Source of the DNA: Thermothielavioides terrestris NRRL 8126
Lineage: Eukaryota > Ascomycota > Sordariomycetes > Sordariales > Chaetomiaceae
Assembly: GCF_000226115.1 (NCBI RefSeq)
Contig: NC_016457.1
Coordinates: 3,286,001 to 3,350,000, forward strand
DNA length: 64,000 nt
Reading direction: 5' to 3'
Shown: positions 41,701 to 53,639 of the stretch, one piece after another
How positions within the stretch are numbered: position 1 is the first letter of the stretch
How the letters are laid out: each line of letters opens with the position of its first letter
The notes under the pieces: generated by a model
Told to the model about the DNA's origin: nothing
Database searches by the model: none
Seen by the model: only the letters and a program-made list of their open reading frames with translations
Program-made: the position numbers and the translations under genes

Positions 41701-44700
41701 CTATCTCAACGCTTTTAGTCTTAAAGTATATAGAACTTAGTGTAATAATAAGAGTATAGTCGCTTTCTACTCTATATATCTAATTTAAGAAAGGTTATTA
41801 TAATAAGTATCTCGCTTTAATCGATTCTAGTTCAGAGTACAACTATATCTCGATAAACGTCGTTAAGAAATATATACTATTATACTAGCCTACTAAAGTC
41901 GTTTCAAAGGGTCTTTACAACTCGGCACCGTTCCTTAGAGAGACCTAGGTCACTTTTTACCTAGGTAGAGTCGATATTAACCTTTACTTCTTTATAACTA
42001 AGGATACTACTAGCGAATATAAAGCAATCCTTAGTATACTATTTATTAAAGATACTGCTCTAACCTTCGATTACTATAATAGTAATCTAATTACTATTAA
42101 TCTACTTATAGAAGGAAAGATAGTCTAGGTATATATTGTCTCTAAGAAGATTGCCTAGTAGAACCGCCTACTATCTCTAATGTAACTAGCTATTTAGGAA
42201 TAATTCTAGAGATTAACGAAAAGTTTTAAAAGAATCTTTAACTAAGTAGAGATAGAGGAAGGTGAGACTACTCTTAGTTTTCTTAACGATAATATAGGTA
42301 AAGCAGTTTTTTATTTTATTTTATAGAAGTCCTATATATCGCTCTTTAACACTCTTTTTCACATTGTACATTCTTATTCTTCATCTTCTCCGTCTAGATA
42401 GACGAAGATCAAATTGTTGTCTTATTTAAAAGGGAAGAGGGGGACCCTAGTTGGAAGCCCCTTTTCTAACTAGAGGCTAAGGTAGGGATTCGAACGTAAG
42501 GTCAAACGTACTTTAAAGACGTTTACGCTCTAGAAGAATATTGCAAATAAGGTTCAACTAGTTGATTCGACACTATTAGATAGCTCTATACTAGAGGGAG
42601 ACCTATTATAGTAAGAAAAGCAGCTTACAAAGGCTAAAGCAAAGATATAGTTTAAAAGGGAATAAGAAGACCTTATAGTCCCTCGTTTTTTAGATCTTAA
42701 GCTAGGCTCAAGGTTTACTAAGGAGTACCTTTAAACAATACTTACTACTATAGATAGGTTCCTCAATGAGCTAGAAAAGGAGATATTTACTAAAATCTTA
42801 TAAAACTAGGAAACTACGCTTATATAGGATTTTACTAAATATAGGTATATCTATAAGGATATTATCCTACCCTAGTACGTTAAAACTATCCTATATAAAG
42901 CCTAGCAAAGTAAGTCTATTTCGATTCTAAAGCTACTAATATAGAAGGTCATTAATCTACTTAGAGAAAGGTAGATATATAAGATTATCGAGTATAGCTA
43001 TATAAGCTACTATAATAACTAGTTCTTCGTTTTTAAGAAGGACAATAGATTATAGCTTATCAATGATATTTAAAAGGCTAATACTATAACGATCTATAAC
43101 GCTTTTGTCCTATTTACTATAAAGGAATTTAGTAAAGACTTCGGTAGCTATAAGCTAATATCTCTCCTAGATCTCTTCTCTAGTTACAATTAGGTCAATC
43201 TCGATAAACAGAGCTATAATTTAACGACCTTTTCAACATCGATTAGTCTCTTCTATATATATATACTATCGATAAAAGGTATAAATTCCATTGCCTAATT
43301 CTAGTAGGCTATAACAACGATCTTTAGTAACTTTATCCCAAATGTCTATCGAGTCTACCTAGACGACATTATAATAAAAGGTCCTCGATCTAATTATAAT
43401 GGTTATCTAGATAGAGAGGGACATTATAAATTTATTGTCGAGTATCTTAAAAATATTAATATAATGTTACTAAACATAGAGCTAGTAGATACAACTATTG
43501 CTATAGTAAAGTCGAAATAGACGTAGCTAAAAGTAGTCTTACTTAGTTATCTTTATATACTTGATAAGCGCTTTCCTAAGGAAGCGAAGATGATTAAGAT
43601 AAGGGAATAGAAGACTTGTTCTAACGTTAAAGAGGTACGTACCTTCGTTAAAATAGTCGAATACTACTAGATCTAGATCAAGGGCTTTACAATCATTATA
43701 ATTCCTCTTTATACTCTAATAAAAAAGGATGCTAAATGGACTTAAAGGTCTACTAAGTAGAAGGCGATAGACAAGTTAAAGGAGAAAATCACTACTACTC
43801 TAGTCTTTATAACGCTCGTCTATAGCGATCTATAGTATAGTATAATCTTTCTAGTTTATAACGCTAATATCCTCGGCTAGAGAGGTATACTTAAGTAGGT
43901 CGGTCCTAATAATAAGAGACACCTATATAGGTTTAAGAGTAGTATCTAGTTAAAGGTAAAGAAGTAGTATAATACTATAAAGAGGGAGCTAAGGGGGCTA
44001 CTCTTCCTCCTAAAGCGTTTTCACTACTACCTTTTTAGTATACATTTCACTATAGAGACTAATACTTTAGTTCTAGTCTATTAGCTCAATAGTGCTATAA
44101 ACGATGTTCTAGGTACTCTTATAATACGTTAGATTACCTAGATCCGCTTATTTAACTTTGAAGTCAAGTATATCCTAGGCCCTAAGAACATTGTAGCTAA
44201 CGTATTGTCCTATAAGCCGTCTAGGCCCTCTAACTATATAGAGAAGGAGTCGGAGGAGGATATCAACGACTAGGTCGACGCCTAAATCTTTGTCAACTAT
44301 ATAGGCGAAGAGACTTTATATCTAGAGGGGAAACTAGAACCTATCCACCTTTAGGATAGTTACTCCTAGCGCTTCTAGGACATTACCTACTTCCTATCGA
44401 CGATAGAAGCTCTACCTAGCTACAATCTATACTAGAAGCGACGTTAGCTTAAAAGGAAAGCGTTGAAATACTTTATTGAGGATCGTTACCTTTTCCTCTA
44501 AAGTACAAATTATATATAGTGTTATAGGCACATTGTTAATACCCCTAAAGAGAGGCGTTTAATCTTCGACTAGTGCTATAGCGAGGTTAGCTATTATACA
44601 AGAAAAGCGATATACTAATAAGTGACGAACTACTACTATTAGCGTAGTATATATAAAGATATTGTAGAGTAGATTTAGGCTTATATACTATATTAAGTGT

Positions 44701-46390
44701 ATAATGCCTAGAGGTTTAAAGAAGCGGTAGGTTAGATAGCGCCTTCGCCTTTTCCTTTTACTAAATAGCACTTTGATATCTAATATATACCGTCTAGCTA
44801 TAGGGAGAAGAAGTATTTCTTTGTCGAGGCTTATAATAATTTTATAGGATATATCGAGGCTAAGATCCTACTAAACAAGTCTTCTAAGTCTATTAAGTCC
44901 TTTATCTCCTAGTATATCCTTTGTCGCTAGGGTTACTCTATAGTTGTAGTTATCGATAGAGGCTCTAAGTTTAAGGGCGAAGTTAAGGAGATCCTTTGTA
45001 AATTAGGTATTAAGAGAGTTATTATCTCGCTATATAATTTGTATATAAATAGTGTAAATGAGGCTAGCTATATCCTAATTACTACCTTATTTATAAAGAT
45101 AACTAATAGTATAGGAAAAAGGTAGAGGGAGCTCCTTCTATATATTTTATATATAGATCGTACAACTATTAGAGGCTCTTATAGGATATCTCCCTTCTTT
45201 CTTGCCTATAATTATAAGCCTATTAGTCTAGTCGAGTTTAATGTTCCTATATAGCGAATTCTTACCTAGGACTTTGTCTATACCTAGATAGAGGGAGAGG
45301 ATCCTACTAGACGTTGTATAAAGCTTATTGCCCTCTATACTTATATCCTCTAGGAAGTAGAGTATAATTATAAGATTGCTACTAAACAGGTTGCTATAGC
45401 CTATAAAAAGATAGCTAAATACTATAATAAGGCCTATAGATGTAAATTTCGCCTAGAAAATATAGTTATATCTGTTAATAATCTTATCCTTGTCTATAAT
45501 AATATATACTAGCTAGATATAAGCTTAGTTTAAAAGCTAGAATATCGCTAGTTTAGCCTATTCTATATTTGGATAATCAAAGACTAAGACATTTACTTCT
45601 TAGAGACTTTGGACAATATATCTATCTAGACACTATATCCTCCGAACTATATAAAGAAGTTCTTTAAGCTAGATAACGTCTAGCTAGAAGTAGATAGTGT
45701 AAACCTATTCCTCTGCTTAGAGGGGTATAGCAATAATGAACGCTACTACAATAGTCGCTATAGCGAAGTGTAGAATAGTAGAGGAGCTAACCCTAACCCT
45801 AGCGCTAGCTAAGGCTTAGCTACCTTAGTATACTATAATAGTAAAATATACCAACTTAATAGTCGCTTAAGCTCTTGCTACAATAGGGAGATGTATACTA
45901 GACACTTCTAAAGAGAATACTATTACCTTAATAGTCGTTTAAGGCTCTATAAGGATAGCGAAGAGAGGTCTAGTACTACTAAAGACAACTAGAATACTAG
46001 CGACTAGACTATAGGTTGTCACCTCTATCAACTAGCTAAGAATTCTAATAGTAGCCAACTAGTCGAGCTTCCTTATAGCAACAAACTATATAGCGCCTTA
46101 GCTAGTCAGTAGTACCACCTTAGCGATCCTTATTACGCTTATAGCGATAGCCTACTAAGGGAGGAAACTATATAAATAGTTATAGAGGACGCTACAATTG
46201 TAGTTGAGGAGGAGGTCCTTAAGGAAGAAACCTCTAGTTGTACTATAGCGCTTTAGGCTAACTAGACTCGCTTAACTGTAAAGGGGGTAAGGAAGGAGCG
46301 ACTTCGTTAGGAGCTTATCGTCGAAATCCCCTATAGAAAGCTACCTAGTTTTTAACACTAGCCCTCTAGACGTATAGGGATATACGTTCT
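41700..46390 (+). pseudogene. Degenerate pol of element B (PR-RT-RH-INT)
   Basis: The protease active site reads ALIDSSSEYNYIS near 41814, from an ancestral DSG. RT has LLDLFSSYN (around 43165) and VYLDDIII (43353-43376). Integrase has YFFVEAYNNFIGYIEAK (around 44815) and VVIDRGSKFKGEV (44946-44984). The domain order PR-RT-RH-INT places it in Ty3/Gypsy. Most stops are TAG or TAA at positions expected for Gln or Trp, as RIP would make. Confidence 0.75.
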
Positions 46391-46405
46391 AGAAAGGGGG
46401 GAGGG
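46391..46405 (+). promoter_or_regulatory. Internal polypurine run of element B
   Basis: AGAAAGGGGGGAGGG lies between integrase and the extra gene. It resembles the polypurine tract just before the A-family 3' LTRs (AAAGGGGGGTAA), so it may be a former or second plus-strand priming site. Confidence 0.4.
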
Positions 46406-47099
46406 TATAGAAGCTACTATCTCCAATAGTTTTATTGGCGTTTAGCTATATTTCCTTTCTAATACCTATTGTTATATTAGCCTCCTACTTACTAGTAATA
46501 TCTCTATTAGCTATATCTTACTTAGTCTTCGTCTATCCACTGTCCTTTATTCATTTTTAGCCCTTAAGATCTTATTCTTTTTTCACTAGTACCTAAGTTT
46601 TCCTCCTAAGGGATAGCCCTACTCTTAGGAGCCTTATAGTCATTTATACCTTTTTCTTTTTACTTTTACCCTCTAGATAAATAGTTTCTATTATATAGGA
46701 CTAAGTTTCTTAGAGCTAAAGCTAAGGCTAAGAAAAATCTATAATTAAGATATATAGTCTTTTAATCTACTATCTATAGGCCAAGCTCCTAGACTATATT
46801 CTACCCCTTACCTATCCCTATCTATTGTCTTTGTCCCTTAGCAATATAAGCTCTTATAGTTAGCCTAGTACTACGCTATTTACTTCCTAATAATATCCTC
46901 TAGCGGGGTAAACCACTCTTGGCCTACCTCTTCTAGATATAGCTTTAGCCTAGGATCGTTCTTCGGATTATATAGAAGGTAGCTCTACAAGATCAAGTCC
47001 TAAGCTAGGTACTTCTAATCGTTCCTATAGATATAAGTCTAGGTATATTCCTTCTCCAACTAGATATAGTTGGTACACTTATTAATAAAGAGAGGAGTA

Positions 47100-50000
47100 A
47101 AAGAAGTATAGCTATTAAAGAGCTAAGTTATATAGACATCCCTATCTTCGTTAAAAGGAGTTGTTGAACGCTAGTACGAAAGTTCGTAGCTTTAGTAAAG
47201 AACTTTGTTGCTATAGGAGTATTAGTCTTCCTCTACCTAGAGGGCAAGTATAAAAGGGAAGTATAGCACTTATTTACAACTCTATACCTAGATGAAGAGA
47301 GCCGAAGCTCGGTTTAAGTATATAGTAAGATAATATATCTAACGCCTAAGTAGTCCACTATTATAATGCTCTATAAACACTAGACGAAGAACCAAAGTGT
47401 TATAGTGCTATTCAATCACGTTAACTAGCTTATTATCGATATAAACTAATCGCTATATCCTATACTAATCTTGCTAATTGCTTAGTAGAACCTACTAGAC
47501 GTATAGTAGCCTAACATTTAGTTGAAAGATCTTAATTATATCGTAGATAGTCTTATATTCGACTAAGATTATAGTATACTTGTTAGTATAGCGTTTATCT
47601 TTTAGTATCGACAGATCCTTTATTTTACTTTAGACTATCTAGATATACTTCTAGGCTATAAAGATCGTTGTTTTTGGTACTAGCAAAAGATCGATCTAGC
47701 AGTTCGTAATCCTATATAATAGTGGCCTCTAGTCGTTTACTTTATCAGTGATTTCCTATAATATATTATAGGTACACTAGCTATTTAGCATTATAGTTTC
47801 TAGATTATAAATTCATATATAGGAGCTATATACAAATTTGAAAGGGAAGTAGAAGACCTAACTACTAAGAACCCGATCTACCTAGAGAGACGAGGGCACT
47901 AGAATAAGGTAGTAAAAAGGTTAAAGGAAGAAAATGCTTCTAAGATAGTAAGGAAGAGAGGAAGGCTTTAAGAATTTAGGGGACGACGTTCATTTCTAGC
48001 CAATTAGTGGACGCTATAAGCCTTATCTATTTTCTTTCGCCTAGTTTAGAAAAGAGCTAAGTAGCCCTCCTACCTTCGAAGGCTTGTCTACCCCTTTTTC
48101 TTAATCCTCCCGCTAGTTCTCTTACAATTAACTATTTCTTCTACTTCGTCTACTACACCTTGGATTTTCTTATAATTGCTTTAATTGGTCTAGATCTTTC
48201 TACCTAGAGAACGACTTTTCTATTAAGCTAAATTTTTATATACTATTATAAACATTGCTATAGGTCGTCGTAAGATTCCTGATTTTATAAGGCCTATATA
48301 ATCTTAGGCTGATATAACCGCTACCCTAGGATAGAAGTAGCTACTTAAAGAGCTTAAGTTTTATATGCTACTAAGTTCGTAGAGGCTTATAGGAGATAGT
48401 GATTAAGCAAAGCATTATACCTCCCTTATAGGGTAAGAGCTAGACTTAAAGATGCTGAGTTACCTTAGGGAGACTAGTCCTAAGCTTTTTCTATTTCTAT
48501 AGACCTTAAAGAAGTATCTATAAAATGTGATCAACTAGCGGCCTAACTAGATTCAGAGCCTTCGGCTTAGTGTAAACCCTAAGATTATAAGCTACTTATT
48601 CCTAGGCTAGCTAGAGGGAAAGTATATAATAGATTGGTTTTTCGAGGTCAGTTTTATAGATATAGGTATTTCGCTCTTCGATATAGAAGGTATACTACTT
48701 ACTAAGGAATAGCTAGAGGGCTAGATAATCCTAGACGTTATATAGTTTTTCTTTTATCCTTATAAAGACTATCTCTAGTTCTACCTATAGCCTATCTTAG
48801 ATACTAGTCCTATACCAAAGGAGTTCTACCGGTCTGACTAGAAGGTCATTGCCAACCATTGTCGTTTCTAGGTCTTCCTTTGCTTCGTCGACAGAAGACA
48901 TTAGGCTATTACGATCTTCGACTAAGTCGTAGGCCGGCTTTACTACTTCGACTCTATACTTAAGAGTATAGAAACGTATACCGACATCTTATTAAAGGTC
49001 TAGATTACTTTCTAATCCGTCTATAGGTTCCCTTAGTCGTAGCTATATAAAAAGGTTATTATCCGCTACCTTTAGCAAAGTTTAGAATAGAAGTATAGAT
49101 AGTTCGCTTTTAAGTTTATATAGGCCTTTCTTTAAGAGCTCTAGCCTCGCCTTCTAGATAGATAGATATAGTTTAGGCTACCCTAGCTTTGGCTATACTA
49201 GGGAGATAGCGAGATAGTTATATAGTAGTATATATTGTACCTATAGTTAAGAGCTTATAGAAATGCTCTTAGCACCTTCAAGGATTGCCTACTTTATACT
49301 AAAGGAATCTCTTCGTTATAATAGAACAAAGAGAAGACGTATAAGCTCCCTCTAGACCTATTATCTTCGACCTAAGAACCTATATAGCTTATACTCTTAG
49401 AGTACAATAAAGATAAGGTGATCGAAGTCCTCTAAGCCAACGATATATTTATATCTAATATCTCTAAATTCGATAACCTACCTATATATCTCTGTAACTA
49501 CTTCAGTGATATAGAACTTAGGATCCTAACTATATACTTAATAGCGTTTAGAGAAGCCTAACTCCTTGACTAAAGTAAGAAAGGAGTAATTGCTATTACC
49601 TAAATCATCTTTACGTCCTAGTCAAAGAAGGATATAGTGTACTAAGTATACTACTATAAGATTGTAGGACTTCCGCTAGATAGACAGTTTAGTAGTGTAC
49701 TACCTTTATAAGACCCTATAAACGACTTTGGACAATAGCTATAGAGTACGTTTCTAGTACTTAGCGCTATTCTACCCCTTCGACTAGAGGACTAGCCAAT
49801 TGCTTTAGGTCTACTAGCAGCATTTGTAGAGGATCTTAACAATATATCGACCTAGTAGGATATCGAAGCTAAGATTATAGAGATTGCTATACTATAAGCG
49901 ACTACGATACAAAGGCTTATTAATGCCCCTATAGATAAGATAGACTATAAGCGCCTTCTTAGTAATAACCTAGTTAAGAACCTTAGAGTACTAGTATAAG

Positions 50001-50490
50001 TAGCCCTTAAAAAGATAGTACTTAATCTCTACCTCTAGGAAGAGGAGATGCTTATTTATATACTTATAAGGAGGCTAGACTACCTTAAAATGCCTTATAC
50101 TCTAGTATAGAAGTATCTTTAGGTATAAGGATTATCTACGTCATCTAGCTAAACGTCACCCTTAGTATAGCACTATAGTAAACGCCCTTGTAAAGAACCT
50201 ACAAAGCCTAGACATCTGCTTCGCCTACTACTATATAACCTATACGACTACGCCTTCGCCTATAAGTATAAATATCCAATATAGTAGCAAGGCTAGGACA
50301 TATACATTAAGGAGGTAGAGGAGTATAAGAGATAGTATAATCAACTACTATAGCTAGCTAGACCTTTATAAGCTAAAAGAGCTATATATAAAAAGCAACT
50401 TAAGGAGTAGCAACAATAAGAGGTGTATATTAGAGAGCTTTTAAAGTATAAGTTTACCTATAAGAGTATATAGCAAGCTCAAAAGAGAAG
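47100..50490 (+). pseudogene. Extra gene of element B with a Ulp1/C48-like peptidase segment
   Basis: One frame can be followed from 47852 to beyond 49400 with only TAA/TAG interruptions, no TGA. Within it lie KRLKEENASKIVRKRGRL (47908-47961) and, from 48690, the series LTKE-(Q/W)-LEG. Next come CRF-(Q/W)-VFLCFVDRRH (48860-48901), A-I-T-I-F-D (48905-48922) and VGRLYYFDSIL (from 48929). The His codon (48899) and the Asp codon of FDS (48950) are 17 codons apart, as His514 and Asp531 are in yeast Ulp1. The stop after His stands where Ulp1 has Trp. Further on, LPQLWLY-(Q)-GDS (49178-49210) sits where the Gln/Cys box could be, but no Cys is visible. The C-terminal part (49,600-50,490) is Gln/Leu-rich and basic. 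An upstream coiled-coil-like stretch at 47,110-47,350 is in another frame. Confidence 0.55.
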
Positions 50491-50492
50491 TG

Positions 50493-50993
50493 TAGATTAG
50501 GGTAATAGACTACTTAGATATAGGGGACCTAGTTTTTCTATTTTTCTATTTGTCTTAGAGCGTTATATTCGTTGCTAGGGGAGGTCTAACCCTCTAGTTA
50601 TATATATTTAAGTAGGCTAAGCCTATCTTCTTTATTAAAAAGTAAGATATTAAGCAGTTGTCAATATACGTTCGTTGACACTACGTTGATGGTTCTCCTT
50701 CTTCTAGGAAGGCTATTAAGCCTCTCCTTTTGTTATTCTACCTTTATTTAGACGATAGACATCTAAGCTATTGAGCTCTGACCGTATTCTTATTGTCCTT
50801 TCTTATGTTTCCGCTATATCCTACTAGACGTACCTAAGCTATATGTCTTCCTCTTGGAAGATAGCCTTCCTACCATTCGATATACACTATCTTCATCTGT
50901 CTAGAGGGATACTACATTCCTTTGGAAGCTATCTTGTACGCCTAGTTCTAGGTGTGGTAGGGTAGGTTGGTGTAGAGGTTTTACACCACTTCA
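50493..50993 (+). repeat. B 3' LTR (501 bp)
   Basis: Starts TAGATTAGGGTAATAGAC (G-to-A relative to the 5' LTR) and ends CACCACTTCA. A short polypurine stretch (AAAAGAGAAG) precedes it. Confidence 0.85.
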
Positions 50994-50997
50994 ATAA
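50994..50997. repeat. Target-site duplication of B, right copy (ATAA)
   Basis: Directly follows the B 3' LTR. The A1 sequence then resumes with CCGCCAACTTGATTAAGG. Confidence 0.75.
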
Positions 50998-52801
50998 CCG
51001 CCAACTTGATTAAGGAACTGGAGTTGCTACCTAAGGAGCCTGCTAAGTACGACTTACAGTGTATAATCTGTCAAATTGAAGCCAACGAATTCGAGCTATC
51101 CCGCCTATAGCAGCTCGAAAGATATAAACTAGTAGATACTATCTTTAAAGTGAACTAGGAAAGCGAAGCCCTAGAGAGTTTCTAGGAACTTGCCTACTAG
51201 AATAATATCGACTAGACCCTAAGCGACAGTAGCCTTCTACTAAAGGGAGGTAGGCTAATAGTTCTACTAGAAGGTTATCTACGAACCTACCTATTAGCTA
51301 AGATCTATAACTAGATCTCTATAGCCTACCTAGGTAGGAACAAGATATAAGAGTTGGTTTAGAGACAATACTTCTAGCTAAGATAAATAGGAGATATCGA
51401 CAAGTTCGTCTAGAATTACTAGACCTACCAACGTTCCTATATACTTTATAATAAGCTATTAAGCCTCTTTAAGCCCCTAGAAGTCCTTGCAAGACCTTAG
51501 CAACACGTTACTATAGACTTCTATACAATGCCCTAGGACAAGTTGAGCTACAACTAAGTCTTCGTTGTAGTAGACCGCTTAGGGAAGCGTAGCTACTTAC
51601 TCCCCTACTATAAGACTACTACTACTAAAGAGATAGCGCAACTCTACTATTAGTATATTTAACGTACTTATAGAGCCCTAGAATTGATCACTTTAGACTA
51701 AAGACCTTAGTTTATCTTAGTATTCTAGGACAAGTTCTATAAGATCCTTAGAATTAACCTACGCCTCTCTTCTTTAGAATACTCCTAGATAGACAAATAA
51801 ACTAAAATTATAAATCAATATCTTGACTAGCGTCTACGCCCCTTTATTAACTATTTCTAAGACAATTGGTTAGAATTATTATCTACTATAGATTTTACTT
51901 AAGCTATTTTACTCTACTTATTTATAGGCCTTGCCCTATTCGAGGTTGAGACTAGTATATTTCCCTAGATAACCTACAATTAGTAGGAGTATACCTAAAA
52001 GTTCAATAGCGCTAAAGACAAGCTTAATTACACTAAAGCCTAAGAGATACTCTCTAGAATCAATTCTACTATCCAATTTACTAAGGAAAGTATATAAAAA
52101 GCCTAGGAAGCCTAAAAGCAGTAAGCGAATAAGCATTGGCGGCTAGAAGAATTTAAAGTTAGTTAAGAGGTCTATATTACAAAGGGCTACTAGTAGATAA
52201 ACCAACTAAGTAATAAGCTTAACTACCTAGTCGCTAAACCTTTTCTAATTATCGTTAAGAAAGGTTATTCCTATAAGCTAAAGCTACCTAAGACCTAGAA
52301 GATATACCTAGTATTTACCTTAGATCGACTCTAAAGGGTATTAAATAATCCGTTACTAAGCTAGGAACCCTAGCCTAAGCTGCTAATTAAGGTAGATAGC
52401 GAATTAGAATAGTAAGTCGAAAAGATTCTTACTTCCTAGATATTCAAAGGGAAACTCTAGTATTGTACTCAGTAGATCGATTAGGGCAAGGACCCTAAAT
52501 AGTACAACGCTACCAATTTCAAGAATATACTACACTACCTCTAGGAATTCTATAAAGAATTCCCCTATATAGCTAGACCACCTTAGCAATTACTATAATA
52601 GCTAAAAGCCTATAAAGAGGATTACTTTAATAATGAACACCTAGATAATAACCTACTAGTACCTAAAGGACAATACGATCTAACTCGATCTAGGAGACGT
52701 CGCGTATATATATAAACCTACTATAAGGTCGTAGGATGACATTTCATCCTAGCTCCCTTATATACCTACTAGCCTAGATATAGCATCTTATATAGCCTAG
52801 C
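50998..52801 (+). pseudogene. A1 residual gag junction plus integrase, internally deleted
   Basis: The first 15-20 bp match A2 gag at 53653-53672. From AGGAACTGGAG the match switches to A2 pol at 57773. From there it is co-linear with A2 integrase, including the catalytic stretch equivalent to VVIDRLKK and a C-terminal domain. It is cut at 52801 by A2. Confidence 0.8.
52797..52801. repeat. Target-site duplication of A2, left copy (CTAGC)
   Basis: CTAGC precedes the A2 5' LTR and recurs at 60085-60089 after the A2 3' LTR. Confidence 0.85.
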
Positions 52802-53169
52802 TATAACGGCATAGCACATTAACCACCGTCATATAACTTGCGCATAGACCTGTCACGTAACTACACACTCACGTAACCTCCTAAGTTGGTAGATTTATAA
52901 GATTCGAGTCGACTTCCAGATTAGGAAGGAGGGGTTGACTTGCCAATAAGGAAAAACACGCTAATAAGGCGAACCGCGTCTTGCCCTACAATGTACAGAC
53001 TTTATAGCCCTATTGCAAATTGTCTATACGCACTACCTAAGGTATTTAAGCACTGTTTTCCACCTATATATTGATAGTTTCCCTCTCTCTCCTTAGACTT
53101 AAAGTCTTTGTCAATCGAGGATCAATTTAGCTACAAGTTATCTAGCACTTGTTTTACCTTACTATAACA
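52802..53169 (+). repeat. A2 5' LTR (368 bp)
   Basis: Starts TATAACGGCATAGCAC (from TGTGACGG by transitions) and ends TTACTATAACA. Confidence 0.85.
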
Positions 53170-53639
53170 TTACTTTAAGTCTTACTACTATAGGCCTACA
53201 AAGGCGATATAATATCCAATATAGCCTTTCTCAACAAGACTAGTTTAGTTGGCTAGGGAACCTAAATCTCTAATAGAACCTTCGACTTACCGACAGTATA
53301 GTACAATAGGTTGGCTAGGAACCAATTGGCATTAAGGATAAACCGTTAAATGTACAATAGGTTGCCGATAGCGAAGCAACCTCTAATCGACTAGCGGTAA
53401 GTAGTACGATTACCTTGTTAAGGCGATTTAACTATATTGATCGACAGAAGAAGTTCCAAAAGAGGTACGATTCTACAATAGCTTATAAAATAGAAAATAT
53501 AGATTATACTCCTAGGCCTATTGAACAAGGCTAGAACACCTAGAAGATTAATCTAGTAGACCTCTATAAATTTAATATAGGAGGTAACCGAGGTACCTAA
53601 ATTCGATCGAAGATTAGCGATTTAACTCTGTTTAGCTCC

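Larger units (their letters stand above)
37862..50993 (+). mobile_element. Gypsy-type retrotransposon B (13.1 kb) with an extra post-integrase gene, RIP-mutated
   Basis: Two direct LTRs of exactly 501 bp and a 4-bp duplication (ATAA) define a single insertion in A1. Order inside: leader and gag with a mutated zinc knuckle (40485-40526), protease (around 41823), RT (YLDD at 43356-43367), RNase H, integrase (Asp at 44955), and a polypurine run (46391-46405). A further reading frame with a Ulp1-like segment follows (about 47100-50490). The length is well above a usual Gypsy element (5-8 kb). All frames are broken by TAA/TAG stops. Confidence 0.85.
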
